Below are positions 1 to 6,023 of a stretch of 6,275 nt of DNA, one piece after another. A program made the translations under genes and the position numbers. The stretch's first letter is position 1; the number at the start of each line of letters is the position of its first letter. The notes under the pieces are model-generated. The model was given only the letters and a program-made list of their open reading frames with translations, was not told the DNA's origin and searched no databases. The DNA comes from Acidobacteriota bacterium (GTDB lineage: Bacteria > Acidobacteriota > UBA890), in assembly GCA_022563115.1 (NCBI GenBank), contig JADFNY010000226.1, forward strand, positions 1 to 6,275, read 5' to 3'.

Positions 1-173
1 TCGACCGTATAGACCACGCCGTTGATCAGGATTGTATCGGCGGCTGCGCCCCCGCCGGGGGCGGTGGCGCAGCCGGGGGCGGTGGCGAGGAGCAGGAATG
101 CTGCGGCGCATGCAGCTGCGGCCCGGCGACGGCGGCCAATCAGTGCGTCGACGTGCGAGGTGGTGTGACTCAC
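1..173 (-). CDS. Probable exported amidohydrolase (N-terminal fragment, cut by window edge)
   Basis: This is the first 57 codons of a minus-strand gene that runs off the left edge. The start is GTG at 171-173, preceded eight bases upstream by a strong Shine-Dalgarno sequence (AGGGAGG on the minus strand, 182-188). Residues 14-21 contain a run of four arginines, followed by a hydrophobic Ala/Leu stretch (about 18-32) and then TAPGC around Cys35. That resembles a lipoprotein signal, but Pro at the -2 position makes the lipobox weak, so ordinary secretion is equally possible. After a Gly/Ala spacer, the mature protein begins ADTILINGVVYTV (residues 45-57). This is the typical first beta strand of metal-dependent amidohydrolases of the YtcJ / amidohydrolase 3 type, which usually begin with a pattern like AD-hydrophobic-NG-hydrophobic-YT. 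No catalytic residues fall inside the window, so the substrate cannot be named. Family assignment rests on this one motif plus the signal sequence. Confidence 0.68.
   Translation of the reverse strand, partial: MSHTTSHVDALIGRRRRAAAACAAAFLLLATAPGCATAPGGGAAADTILINGVVYTV
54..87. repeat. 18-bp tandem duplication inside the signal/lipobox region
   Basis: A 16-base sequence (GCCGGGGGCGGTGGCG on the plus strand) occurs exactly at 54-69 and 72-87, a period of 18 bases. In the minus-strand gene it encodes two copies of an ATAPG unit around Cys35, at the end of the export signal. The period is a multiple of three, so the reading frame is kept. It is probably a slippage duplication in a low-complexity spacer. 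Confidence 0.8.
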
Positions 174-209
174 GGGCGGGGCCTCCCTGGTGATCGATTC
201 GAGAGGTGA

Positions 210-239
210 ATTCTAGCAGGGTGCGGAGAAACTCCCGGG
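210..239 (-). promoter_or_regulatory. Promoter-like 30-bp element, copy 1 (upstream of amidohydrolase)
   Basis: Read on the minus strand, this element has three conserved blocks: CCCGGGAGTT, GCACCCTG and TAGAAT. It matches 2277-2306 at 26 of 30 positions. The TAGAAT block (210-215) is one base from the sigma-70 -10 consensus and lies 36 bases before the GTG start at 173, giving a predicted 5' leader of about 30 bases. No good TTGACA-like -35 is present at the usual distance. The GGGAGTT block about 14 bases upstream could instead belong to an alternative-sigma promoter or an operator. The promoter role is inferred from the position before two starts. Confidence 0.5.
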
Positions 240-243
240 GGTG

Positions 244-296
244 CCGCGCATGGGTCTCGGGGGAAATCCCCCACTACCCGCGCATGGGTCTCGGGG
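244..296. repeat. Exact 19-bp direct repeat, period 34
   Basis: The sequence CCGCGCATGGGTCTCGGGG occurs at 244-262 and again, identically, at 278-296. Between the two copies lies a short GGGGG-AAAT-CCCCC inverted repeat (259-272). The repeat sits in the gap between the end of the VWFA-TPR gene and the start of the amidohydrolase gene. No gene or known mobile element explains it. Confidence 0.85.
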
Positions 297-323
297 CCGC
301 ATATGCCCCGTAACCCCATGCGC
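280..323. terminator. Long GC hairpin, possible terminator or attenuator
   Basis: GCGCATGGG (280-288) is the exact reverse complement of CCCATGCGC (315-323). Inside it, GGGGC (293-297) pairs with GCCCC (305-309) around a seven-base loop. The structure lies 37-80 bases past the stop of the minus-strand VWFA-TPR gene and before the next minus-strand gene, so it could end or attenuate transcription. There is no T-tract, so it is not a classical intrinsic terminator. The first copy of the direct repeat (246-254) can also pair with 315-323, giving an alternative fold. Confidence 0.4.
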
Positions 324-359
324 CCGGAGGGCTACGGGCTGCGTGGAGAGTGGCTAGCA

Positions 360-2228
360 CTAGCGCTCGAGTTTGGTCTCCAGGTCGCGCAGAAAGCGGG
401 CCATGTCGCTGGCGATGCGTGTCGGGCTGTCGACGTCGTTCAGCAGCAGGACCTTGCTGTAGACCTCGCGGCCGGAGAGCTCGGTGACGATCATTTCACC
501 GTCGAGCCGGCGCGGCCGTCCGCTCGATAGCCGGTCGCCGCGAATCGTCATGACGTAGCGGGCCATCGATGGGTCGACCACCACGGCGAGCAAGGGTGCC
601 GCGGCGAGCTCTCGTCTCACCGTTTGGAACACCTTGGCCAGCGCCGTGTCCATCAGCAGGTTGGTCGTCTCGGTGTACGGCCGCGCCACCATGATGGTCG
701 GCGCCGAAACCTGGGCGTCGAAATCGGCAGGCGCCGGTCCGGCGGCGTCGAGACGCTCGAAATGCGGCCGCAGGTCGGCGCCGGCCTGGCCGGCCTGGAT
801 CGCCTGCTCCCAGGCAGCCTGGCTATCGCCGACGTCGATCGAGATCAGCATGGCGAGCTCGTGCATGTCGGCGATCCCGGGGCTCAACGAGGCGGCTTCG
901 AGGGCGTCCCGCTGGGCTTCCTCGAGGCGGCCGAGATCACCCCGGGCGATGGCGCGGTTGAAGTACGCCGGCGCGTAGCGGGGGTCGGCTCGAAGGGCGC
1001 GGTCGAGGATCAACAACGCTGATTCGAGCTCGCCCTCGGCGATCAAATCGCTCGCCTGCGCGACCTCGTACTTGGCGGCCTCGGTATCGATCGTGGGGCG
1101 GAAATAGGCCGGTTGATGGATGACCTCGACGTCGTCGCGGTTCAGCTCGACGACCAACTCGTGGCGGGTGAAATCCACCGAGCTGCCGTACTCGGGGTTC
1201 GCCGAGGTGTAGTAGCCGACGATGTAGGTGCCACGCAGCCAGGCGAGGACCTCTCGATATCCTGAATCGCTGCCGCGTACCGTCTTGCCGCCGGTCGCCT
1301 CGGCGAGGGCGGGCAATACCCCTTCGCTCGCCCAGTCGGGTAACGGCGTGAGCCTCGGGCCACGGCCTCGGCGTCCACCACGACCGCCGCGACCGAAGCC
1401 GCCGCTGTCGAGCTCGATCGGAAAGATCGGAATGCCGCTCAACTCCACCGCGATCAGCACCGCGTCGGCGTCGTGCTGACTCGTCGAATCGACGCCGTCG
1501 GAGACGACGACGATCGCTTTTCGCCGCACGAAATCGGGATCGTTCTCGCGCCCGGGCGGCATCGGCGAAGGGCACGGGTTGTTGGCGCGCACCCCGACCG
1601 CCTGAGAGCCGCGCACGGCCGGGTTCAACGATCCACGCGCCGCGCCGCGCAAGGTCCCGCCGCTGTCCGCCGCCTCGAGCTCCCGCAGGCCGATCAACAG
1701 AGCGTCGAACAGTGCTGTCCCCCCGGCGGCGTCGGCTTCCCGCAAGGCGTCGGCGAGGATCTCGTCATCAGGTGTTCCCCAGACCGATCCGCCGACGTCG
1801 GTGCTGAACCCGAGCAGGAAGGCGCAATCGTCCGGCGCCAGCGCCTCGAGGAAGTCGCGCGCCCGGTCGCGCCAGTCCGCCGACCGCATGCTTTGGCTCA
1901 GATCGACGATCAGGGCGATGTCGAGCGGCGTCTCGCCGGGGGTCAACACGAGAGCGGTCTGCTGCAACGCGCCGTCTTCGAAGATGCGGAAGTCGGCCGC
2001 CGTCAGATCGGCAACCGGAGCGCCGTTGTCGTCGAGTACCGAGACGCTCAGCGTCACCAGCTCGACGCGGGCGTCGAAGGCCGCAGCGCCCTGGGTGCGG
2101 GATTGCCCGGTGAGCTGCGGTGGCACTCCCACCGCCGGTGTCGGGGAGACCGCCGACAAAACCAAAAGGACGGTCGTGATGGAGACAAGCTTGCCGAGGC
2201 GGCGTGTGGCCGGCGACTTCAATCGCAC
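360..2228 (-). CDS. Exported VWFA-domain protein with TPR repeats (VWFA-related Acidobacteria family)
   Basis: This 622-residue protein starts at GTG (2226-2228), with GAGGAG about eight bases upstream. A nearby ATG at 2231-2233 is in another frame and stops after four codons. A signal peptide covers about residues 1-34 (basic start, then a hydrophobic ITTVLLVLSAV core). Residues 55-95 form the beta-rich lead-in (VSVLDDNGAPVADLTAADFRIFEDG-like) typical of the VWFA-related family common in Acidobacteriota. The von Willebrand A domain spans about 100-375. Its metal-binding MIDAS is intact: Asp109-x-Ser111-x-Ser113, a Thr at 171 in GGTALFD, and Ser243-Asp244-Gly245. The domain carries two insertions: about 187-235, and a Gly/Arg-rich stretch at 276-292. 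Residues 386-450 form roughly two TPR helix pairs, with a helical continuation to about 495. A C-terminal alpha/beta region (505-622) is unassigned. The likely role is protein binding in the periplasm or outside the cell; the ligand is unknown. Translation ends with two in-frame stops, TAG-TGC-TAG (354-362). Confidence 0.9.
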   Translation of the reverse strand: MRLKSPATRRLGKLVSITTVLLVLSAVSPTPAVGVPPQLTGQSRTQGAAAFDARVELVTLSVSVLDDNGAPVADLTAADFRIFEDGALQQTALVLTPGETPLDIALIVDLSQSMRSADWRDRARDFLEALAPDDCAFLLGFSTDVGGSVWGTPDDEILADALREADAAGGTALFDALLIGLRELEAADSGGTLRGAARGSLNPAVRGSQAVGVRANNPCPSPMPPGRENDPDFVRRKAIVVVSDGVDSTSQHDADAVLIAVELSGIPIFPIELDSGGFGRGGRGGRRGRGPRLTPLPDWASEGVLPALAEATGGKTVRGSDSGYREVLAWLRGTYIVGYYTSANPEYGSSVDFTRHELVVELNRDDVEVIHQPAYFRPTIDTEAAKYEVAQASDLIAEGELESALLILDRALRADPRYAPAYFNRAIARGDLGRLEEAQRDALEAASLSPGIADMHELAMLISIDVGDSQAAWEQAIQAGQAGADLRPHFERLDAAGPAPADFDAQVSAPTIMVARPYTETTNLLMDTALAKVFQTVRRELAAAPLLAVVVDPSMARYVMTIRGDRLSSGRPRRLDGEMIVTELSGREVYSKVLLLNDVDSPTRIASDMARFLRDLETKLER

Positions 2229-2276
2229 GTCATGGACTCCTCGGGAGCAACCGGGGCCGGGGACGGTCCTCTCGAT

Positions 2277-2306
2277 ATTCTAACAGGGTGCTGAAGAACT
2301 CCCGGG
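2277..2306 (-). promoter_or_regulatory. Promoter-like 30-bp element, copy 2 (upstream of VWFA-TPR gene)
   Basis: This is the second copy of the element at 210-239, with four mismatches in 30 and the same orientation. Its TAGAAT block (2277-2282) lies 48 bases before the GTG start of the VWFA-TPR gene, predicting a leader of about 42 bases. Similarity stops sharply at both edges. The central GCACCCTG is conserved although a promoter spacer would normally drift, which suggests a bound protein or a repeat family in addition to, or instead of, a simple promoter. Confidence 0.5.
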
Positions 2307-2367
2307 CACCAGGGCAACATGCTCGCCCCACCGCCTCCTCCCGAGTCTCCAGGCCGGCCACCGTTCG

Positions 2368-2396
2368 GTGACCCGGGGGACCCTGTTTGTTACAAT
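2368..2396 (+). promoter_or_regulatory. Extended -10 promoter for the fused E1 gene
   Basis: A TGT-TACAAT sequence (2388-2396) fits the extended -10 pattern TGnTAnAAT. A -35-like GTGACC (2368-2373, four of six matches to TTGACA) lies 17 bases upstream, the ideal spacing. Transcription would start near 2403, leaving a leader of about 77 bases before the GTG at 2480. A second TACAAT at 2419-2424 has no matching -35. The assignment is from consensus matching alone. Confidence 0.5.
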
Positions 2397-2406
2397 CACC
2401 CCGTAC

Positions 2407-2458
2407 GCAGCCCGGCGATACAATTGGTTCGCCTATCCCGGCTGGAGCCTCGGGCTGC
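2407..2458 (+). other. Inverted repeat in the predicted E1 leader
   Basis: GCAGCCCG (2407-2414) is the exact reverse complement of CGGGCTGC (2451-2458), enclosing 36 bases. If transcription begins near 2403, this stem would form at the very 5' end of the mRNA, ending about ten bases before the ribosome binding site at 2469-2476. It resembles no riboswitch I recognise. It could be a 5' stabilising stem or chance in GC-rich DNA. Confidence 0.3.
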
Positions 2459-2468
2459 ACGGCGAAGT

Positions 2469-2476
2469 AGGGAGAG
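2469..2476 (+). promoter_or_regulatory. Ribosome binding site setting the GTG start of the fused E1
   Basis: AGGGAGAG lies three to five bases before GTG 2480-2482. An in-frame TAG at 2468-2470 overlaps it, so no earlier start is possible. The next ATG in frame would cut into the conserved start of the alpha domain. Confidence 0.75.
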
Positions 2477-2479
2477 CAA

Positions 2480-4816
2480 GTGCACGCCGACGACCAGATC
2501 GACGTCCAAGAGACGGAGACCGAGGCGGATATCAACCTCGAGCTTAGGGCGCCCGAGGCCGACCCGGCCGAGGGCGCAAACCAAACCATCGACACCGAAG
2601 ACCTCACCGACGCGGAGCTACGCTTCGCGTACCGTGTCGCGGTGCGCTCACGCGTCATGGAGGAATATTTCGTCCGGCTGGTGAACCGCGGCGAGGTGAA
2701 GTTTTCCATCTGGGGTCCGGGCGAGGAGATCCACGGAGTAGCCACCGCTCTGGCGCTCTCGAAGGTATGCGAGCTTGGCAAGATCGGCATGATCCTGCAC
2801 TACCGCAACGCCTGCCTGGTGACGATGTGGTGCGAGCTGCATGGCGACAAGGACTTCACGCTCGACCTGACCCGTCAGCAGTTCTCGCGCCGCAGCGATC
2901 CGATGACCGGCGGCCGCCAGATGGTCAACCACTACGACCGCCAGGACCTCGGCCTGTTGCCGGTGCAGAGCGCGGTCGGCATGCAACTCGGCAAGGCCGC
3001 CGGCTACGCCAAGGGCTTCCAGCTCAAGGGCATCGACGACGGCCTGGCGCTGGCCGTCATCGGCGACGGGACGACCGCCGAGGGCGACCTGCACGAAGCC
3101 ATGAACGTGGCGAGCGTTTGGCAATTACCGCTCATGATCGTGGTCACCAACAACAAGCTGGCGATCAGCACCGAACCGCACGAAGGACACGGCATCAAGA
3201 GCCTGAAGGCCTACGCCGAGGCCTTCGGGTTTGAATACCGCGCGTGCGACGGCCGCGATTTCGGCGACGTCTACCGCACGACGTTGGACGCCGCGACCTA
3301 TGTTCGCGACCAGCAAAAGCCGCTGCTCATGCTGGTAGATAATCTGCCGCGCTTGAACGCGCACAGCTCGGCCGCCGACCCGAGCTTCGACCTGACGCAG
3401 GACGACCCGCTGCTGTCGTTCGGCCGGGCGTTGGTCGACAAGGGGATCCTCGGCGAGGGCGACATCGTGCGCCGCATCGATGGAGAAGGCCGCGATTACT
3501 TCGCGCATCACGAGCCCGGCACGATCATGGCCGAGCAGATCGGCGAAATGAAGGCGATCCTCGAGCAGGTTCGGGGCGAGGCGGAGCCCGACCCCGAATC
3601 GATCTGGGAGTATATCTACCCGCCGTTTCCCGAGGTCGAAGAAAAGCCGGCCGAAGGCCAGACGTCGATCACCTACGCGGGTGCCATCCGCGCCGCGGCA
3701 TCGAACATCATCGAGAACTACGGTGGCGTGCTGTGGGGCGAGGACATCGCCAGCCTCGGCGGCGTCATGACGGCGACGGCGGGCCTGGAGGCGCGTCACC
3801 CCGGGCGCGTCATCGATACGCCGCTCAACGAGCCGTTGATCGTCGGCACCGCGGTCGGCGCCGGTTTGCACGACGGCATCGTCGTGATGCCCGAGGTCCA
3901 GTTCGCCGACTACTCGCTCAACGCCTTCCACTGGATGGTGTACATGGGCAACCTGTACTGGAGCTCGAACGGCAATTCGAAGTCGTCGGTGATCCTGCGC
4001 ATGCCGGTCGACCCGTTCGGCGGCGGCGCGGTGTACCACTCGATGTGCGTTGACGGCTACTTCTCGCCGATCCCCGGCCTCGTTCTGCTGATGCCGTCGA
4101 CCAGCTACGACGTCTACGGCTTGCTGCTGACCGCCGCCGAGTACGGCGGCCCGGTCATTTGCCTCGAGCCCAAGTTCGCCTACCGTCAGTCGCTCGGCCC
4201 CGCCTTTCCGGGAGAGCCGACAGACCCCGAGGAGATCAGCGTGCTCAGAAAGTCGATCATGCGCGGCGGGATCCCCGACATCGATCCATCGATACGGGTG
4301 CCGTTCAGCAAGGCGGCGACGCGCCGCTCCGGCGACGACGTGACGATCGTGGCCTGGGGCAGGGCGGTGTTGACGTCGATGAAAGCCGCTGCGAGCCTCG
4401 CCGAAGAGGGCATCGAAGCCGAGGTGATCGACCTACGCACGCTCGTTCCTCCGGATCTCGAAGCCGTCTACGCCAGCGTCGAGCGCACCAAGCGCCTCGT
4501 GGTCGCCTCCGAAGACCGGCCCTTCGCGGGCTTCGCGCGCACCATCCAGGGGCACGTGGTGGAGAAGTTTCAAGGCATCCCGACGCGCGCCGTCGGCCAG
4601 AAGAACGTGCCCGGCATCGCGCAGGCGCTTTCCGTCGAAGAGGCCACGATCCTCGACCAGGATACGGTCGAGACGGCGGTGCACGAAGTCATGGAAGCGA
4701 GCGTCGTGACGACGACGCCGGTGCCCGCGGCGGAGCAGCGGGCTGCTCCGGCTCCCTCCAGCGACGGCGAACCGCGCAACACCGCCTGGATCCCACCGCG
4801 CTACTACCTGGGCTGA
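2480..4816 (+). CDS. Fused alpha/beta thiamine-diphosphate 2-oxoacid dehydrogenase E1
   Basis: This 778-residue cytoplasmic enzyme joins the E1 alpha and beta subunits of a pyruvate/branched-chain 2-oxoacid dehydrogenase in one chain. E1 decarboxylates the 2-oxoacid on thiamine diphosphate and passes the acyl group to lipoyl-E2. The alpha part (about 45-370) shows HYR (107-109), the loop SDP...GRQMVNHY (139-152), which is closer to branched-chain E1 than to pyruvate E1, and the cofactor motif GDG (195-197) to NN (224-225). It also has the later His-Ser at 295-296. The beta part (about 394-738) has GEDIA with Glu421, the likely cofactor-activating glutamate, then EVQFADY (472-478), YHS with His520, PSTSYDVYGLL, and EPKFAYR (563-569). 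Unusual features are an acidic N-terminal extension (1-42), an apparent insertion at 570-606, and a Pro/Ala-rich tail ending TAWIPPRYYLG. Natural fusions of this kind exist in several phyla. No E2 or E3 gene adjoins it, so the substrate remains open. Confidence 0.9.
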   Translation: MHADDQIDVQETETEADINLELRAPEADPAEGANQTIDTEDLTDAELRFAYRVAVRSRVMEEYFVRLVNRGEVKFSIWGPGEEIHGVATALALSKVCELGKIGMILHYRNACLVTMWCELHGDKDFTLDLTRQQFSRRSDPMTGGRQMVNHYDRQDLGLLPVQSAVGMQLGKAAGYAKGFQLKGIDDGLALAVIGDGTTAEGDLHEAMNVASVWQLPLMIVVTNNKLAISTEPHEGHGIKSLKAYAEAFGFEYRACDGRDFGDVYRTTLDAATYVRDQQKPLLMLVDNLPRLNAHSSAADPSFDLTQDDPLLSFGRALVDKGILGEGDIVRRIDGEGRDYFAHHEPGTIMAEQIGEMKAILEQVRGEAEPDPESIWEYIYPPFPEVEEKPAEGQTSITYAGAIRAAASNIIENYGGVLWGEDIASLGGVMTATAGLEARHPGRVIDTPLNEPLIVGTAVGAGLHDGIVVMPEVQFADYSLNAFHWMVYMGNLYWSSNGNSKSSVILRMPVDPFGGGAVYHSMCVDGYFSPIPGLVLLMPSTSYDVYGLLLTAAEYGGPVICLEPKFAYRQSLGPAFPGEPTDPEEISVLRKSIMRGGIPDIDPSIRVPFSKAATRRSGDDVTIVAWGRAVLTSMKAAASLAEEGIEAEVIDLRTLVPPDLEAVYASVERTKRLVVASEDRPFAGFARTIQGHVVEKFQGIPTRAVGQKNVPGIAQALSVEEATILDQDTVETAVHEVMEASVVTTTPVPAAEQRAAPAPSSDGEPRNTAWIPPRYYLG

Positions 4817-4820
4817 GCCC

Positions 4821-4875
4821 CGCCCCCGAATGTGCCGCCGAACCCGGCGGACGGAGAGGCGCGCCCGTGGGGGCG
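4821..4875. terminator. Nested GC stems between convergent genes, possible bidirectional terminator
   Basis: The gap between the converging E1 and amrS genes holds CCGCCG-AACC-CGGCGG (4835-4850), a six-base stem with a four-base loop. It is enclosed by CGCCCCC (4821-4827) pairing with GGGGGCG (4869-4875). The position, just after the E1 stop and after the end of the opposing gene, suits a shared terminator. Neither strand has a T-tract, so intrinsic termination is uncertain. Confidence 0.4.
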
Positions 4876-4906
4876 AAGAGGCGTGTCCGCCGTCGCCGGC
4901 GCCGCG

Positions 4907-5983
4907 CTACGAAGCGATTCGCAGCGGCGCCCGGCGTGCACCCCAGCTTCCCGGCTTGGCGTCAAACACGCCGGCGCACCGCGTGCCGCACTTCAAACAG
5001 GCGCCCGAGTCATCGAGCTTCCAGCCCGTGAGCTCGTACCAATCACGGCCGATGAGCGTCTTCCCGCACTCGTGGCAATAGGTGCTGCCGCCGGTTTCGT
5101 CGTGGACGTTGCCCGTGTAGGCGTAGCGAACGCCGTTGTTGCGGGCGATCTCTCGCGCTCGGGTCAGCGTCGACGGCGGCGTCGACGGGATGTCCATCAT
5201 CTTGTAGTCGGGATGAAACGCGGTGAAGTGCATGGGCACATCAGGGCCCAGCTTCTCGACAACCCAGGAGGTCATCTCGTTGAGCTCGGCGTCGGAATCG
5301 TTGAGGCCCGGGATCAACAGGTTGGTGATCTCGAACCAGACGTCGGTTTCGTGCTTCAGGTACACGAGCGTGTCGAGCACGGGGGCGAGCTCGGAGAGCG
5401 TGACCTTTTCGTAGAAGTCGTCGGTGAACGCCTTCAGGTCGACGTTGGCGGCGTCCATGTGGCGGTAGAACTCGACCCGTGGTTCCGGGCATACGTAGCC
5501 CGCCGTGACGGCGACGGCCTTGACACCGACCTCGCGGCAGGCCTGCGCCACGTCGACCGCGTACTCGTGAAAGATCACCGGGTCGTTGTAGGTGAACGCC
5601 ACGCTGCGGCACCTGGCCTTCTTGGCCGCCCGCGCGATGGCCTCCGGTGAAGCCTGGTCGGCCAGGGTGTCGAATTCGCGCGACTTGCTGATGTCCCAGT
5701 TCTGGCAGAACTTGCAGCCGAGGTTGCAACCGGCGGTGCCGAACGACAGCACCGGCGTGCCGGGCAGGAAGTGGTTGAGCGGCTTTTTCTCGATCGGGTC
5801 GACGCAAAATCCGCTCGATCGGCCGTAGGTCGTCAGCACGATCACGCCGTCCTCGTTGGCGCGCACGAAACAGTGGCCGCGCTGTCCCTCGCGGAGGCGA
5901 CAGAAACGCGGGCACAGGTCGCACTGCAGTCGGCCGTCGTCGAGCTCGTGCCAGAATCGGCCGGGATGTGATTCGAGGGCCAT
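4907..5983 (-). CDS. amrS: AmmeMemoRadiSam system radical SAM enzyme
   Basis: This 358-residue protein is a close fit to the AmrS family, distantly related to pyruvate formate-lyase activating enzymes. It has an N-terminal cysteine cluster (Cys21, 24, 28 and 38, in CDLCPRFC). The radical SAM motif CNLGCKFC (Cys86, 90, 93) binds the 4Fe-4S cluster that cleaves S-adenosylmethionine. A family-typical FTYNDP follows at 130-135. NVDLKAF (180-186), EITNLLIPGLND (218-229) and HFTAFHPDYKM (252-262) then complete the barrel. The C-terminus is a zinc-ribbon-like domain with Cys303/306 and Cys329/332. In many genomes the family goes with Memo-like and AMMECR1-like proteins, either as neighbours or fusions; neither is visible here. 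Its substrate is not something I can state from the sequence. The ATG at 5981-5983 has no clear Shine-Dalgarno, but an in-frame TAA at 5999-6001 leaves no upstream ATG or GTG. It ends in TAG and converges on the E1 gene. Confidence 0.93.
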   Translation of the reverse strand: MALESHPGRFWHELDDGRLQCDLCPRFCRLREGQRGHCFVRANEDGVIVLTTYGRSSGFCVDPIEKKPLNHFLPGTPVLSFGTAGCNLGCKFCQNWDISKSREFDTLADQASPEAIARAAKKARCRSVAFTYNDPVIFHEYAVDVAQACREVGVKAVAVTAGYVCPEPRVEFYRHMDAANVDLKAFTDDFYEKVTLSELAPVLDTLVYLKHETDVWFEITNLLIPGLNDSDAELNEMTSWVVEKLGPDVPMHFTAFHPDYKMMDIPSTPPSTLTRAREIARNNGVRYAYTGNVHDETGGSTYCHECGKTLIGRDWYELTGWKLDDSGACLKCGTRCAGVFDAKPGSWGARRAPLRIAS

Positions 5984-6023
5984 GCTAGTAGGCCGTGGTT
6001 AAAGTGTGGTGGATCCGGTTGCG

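Noticed and set aside
244..296. Two-copy repeat considered as a CRISPR array
   Set aside because: Only two 19-base copies with a 15-base spacer, no further units, and no cas genes nearby. It is too short in every respect.
1473..2294. 273-codon plus-strand open frame opposite the VWFA gene
   Set aside because: It shows no domain or ribosome binding site, and the minus strand encodes a clear signal peptide and VWFA domain here.
210..2306. The paired 30-bp elements considered as ends of a transposon or att sites
   Set aside because: They are direct copies flanking an ordinary VWFA gene, with no transposase or integrase between them and no target-site duplication. Their fixed distance to two start codons fits regulation better.
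2419..2424. Second TACAAT as another E1 promoter
   Set aside because: No -35-like hexamer is found 16-18 bases upstream, whereas the TACAAT at 2391-2396 has both an extended -10 and a spaced -35.
2230..2790. 186-codon minus-strand open frame spanning the divergent control region
   Set aside because: It overlaps the start of the E1 gene and both predicted promoters, with no recognisable protein features.
3125..4039. 304-codon minus-strand open frame opposite the E1 gene
   Set aside because: The composition (Arg/His/Val/Asp-rich) is that of an antisense shadow. The plus strand carries complete E1 motifs throughout this stretch.
4159..5031. Long plus-strand open frame across the end of the E1 gene and into amrS
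   Set aside because: It runs in the +1 shadow frame of the E1 gene, is extremely rich in Arg/Gly/Pro, has no recognisable domain, and overlaps two well-supported genes. GC-rich coding DNA commonly leaves such frames open.
4832..5650. 272-codon plus-strand open frame opposite amrS
   Set aside because: It is a shadow of the amrS gene, whose cysteine motifs are intact on the other strand.
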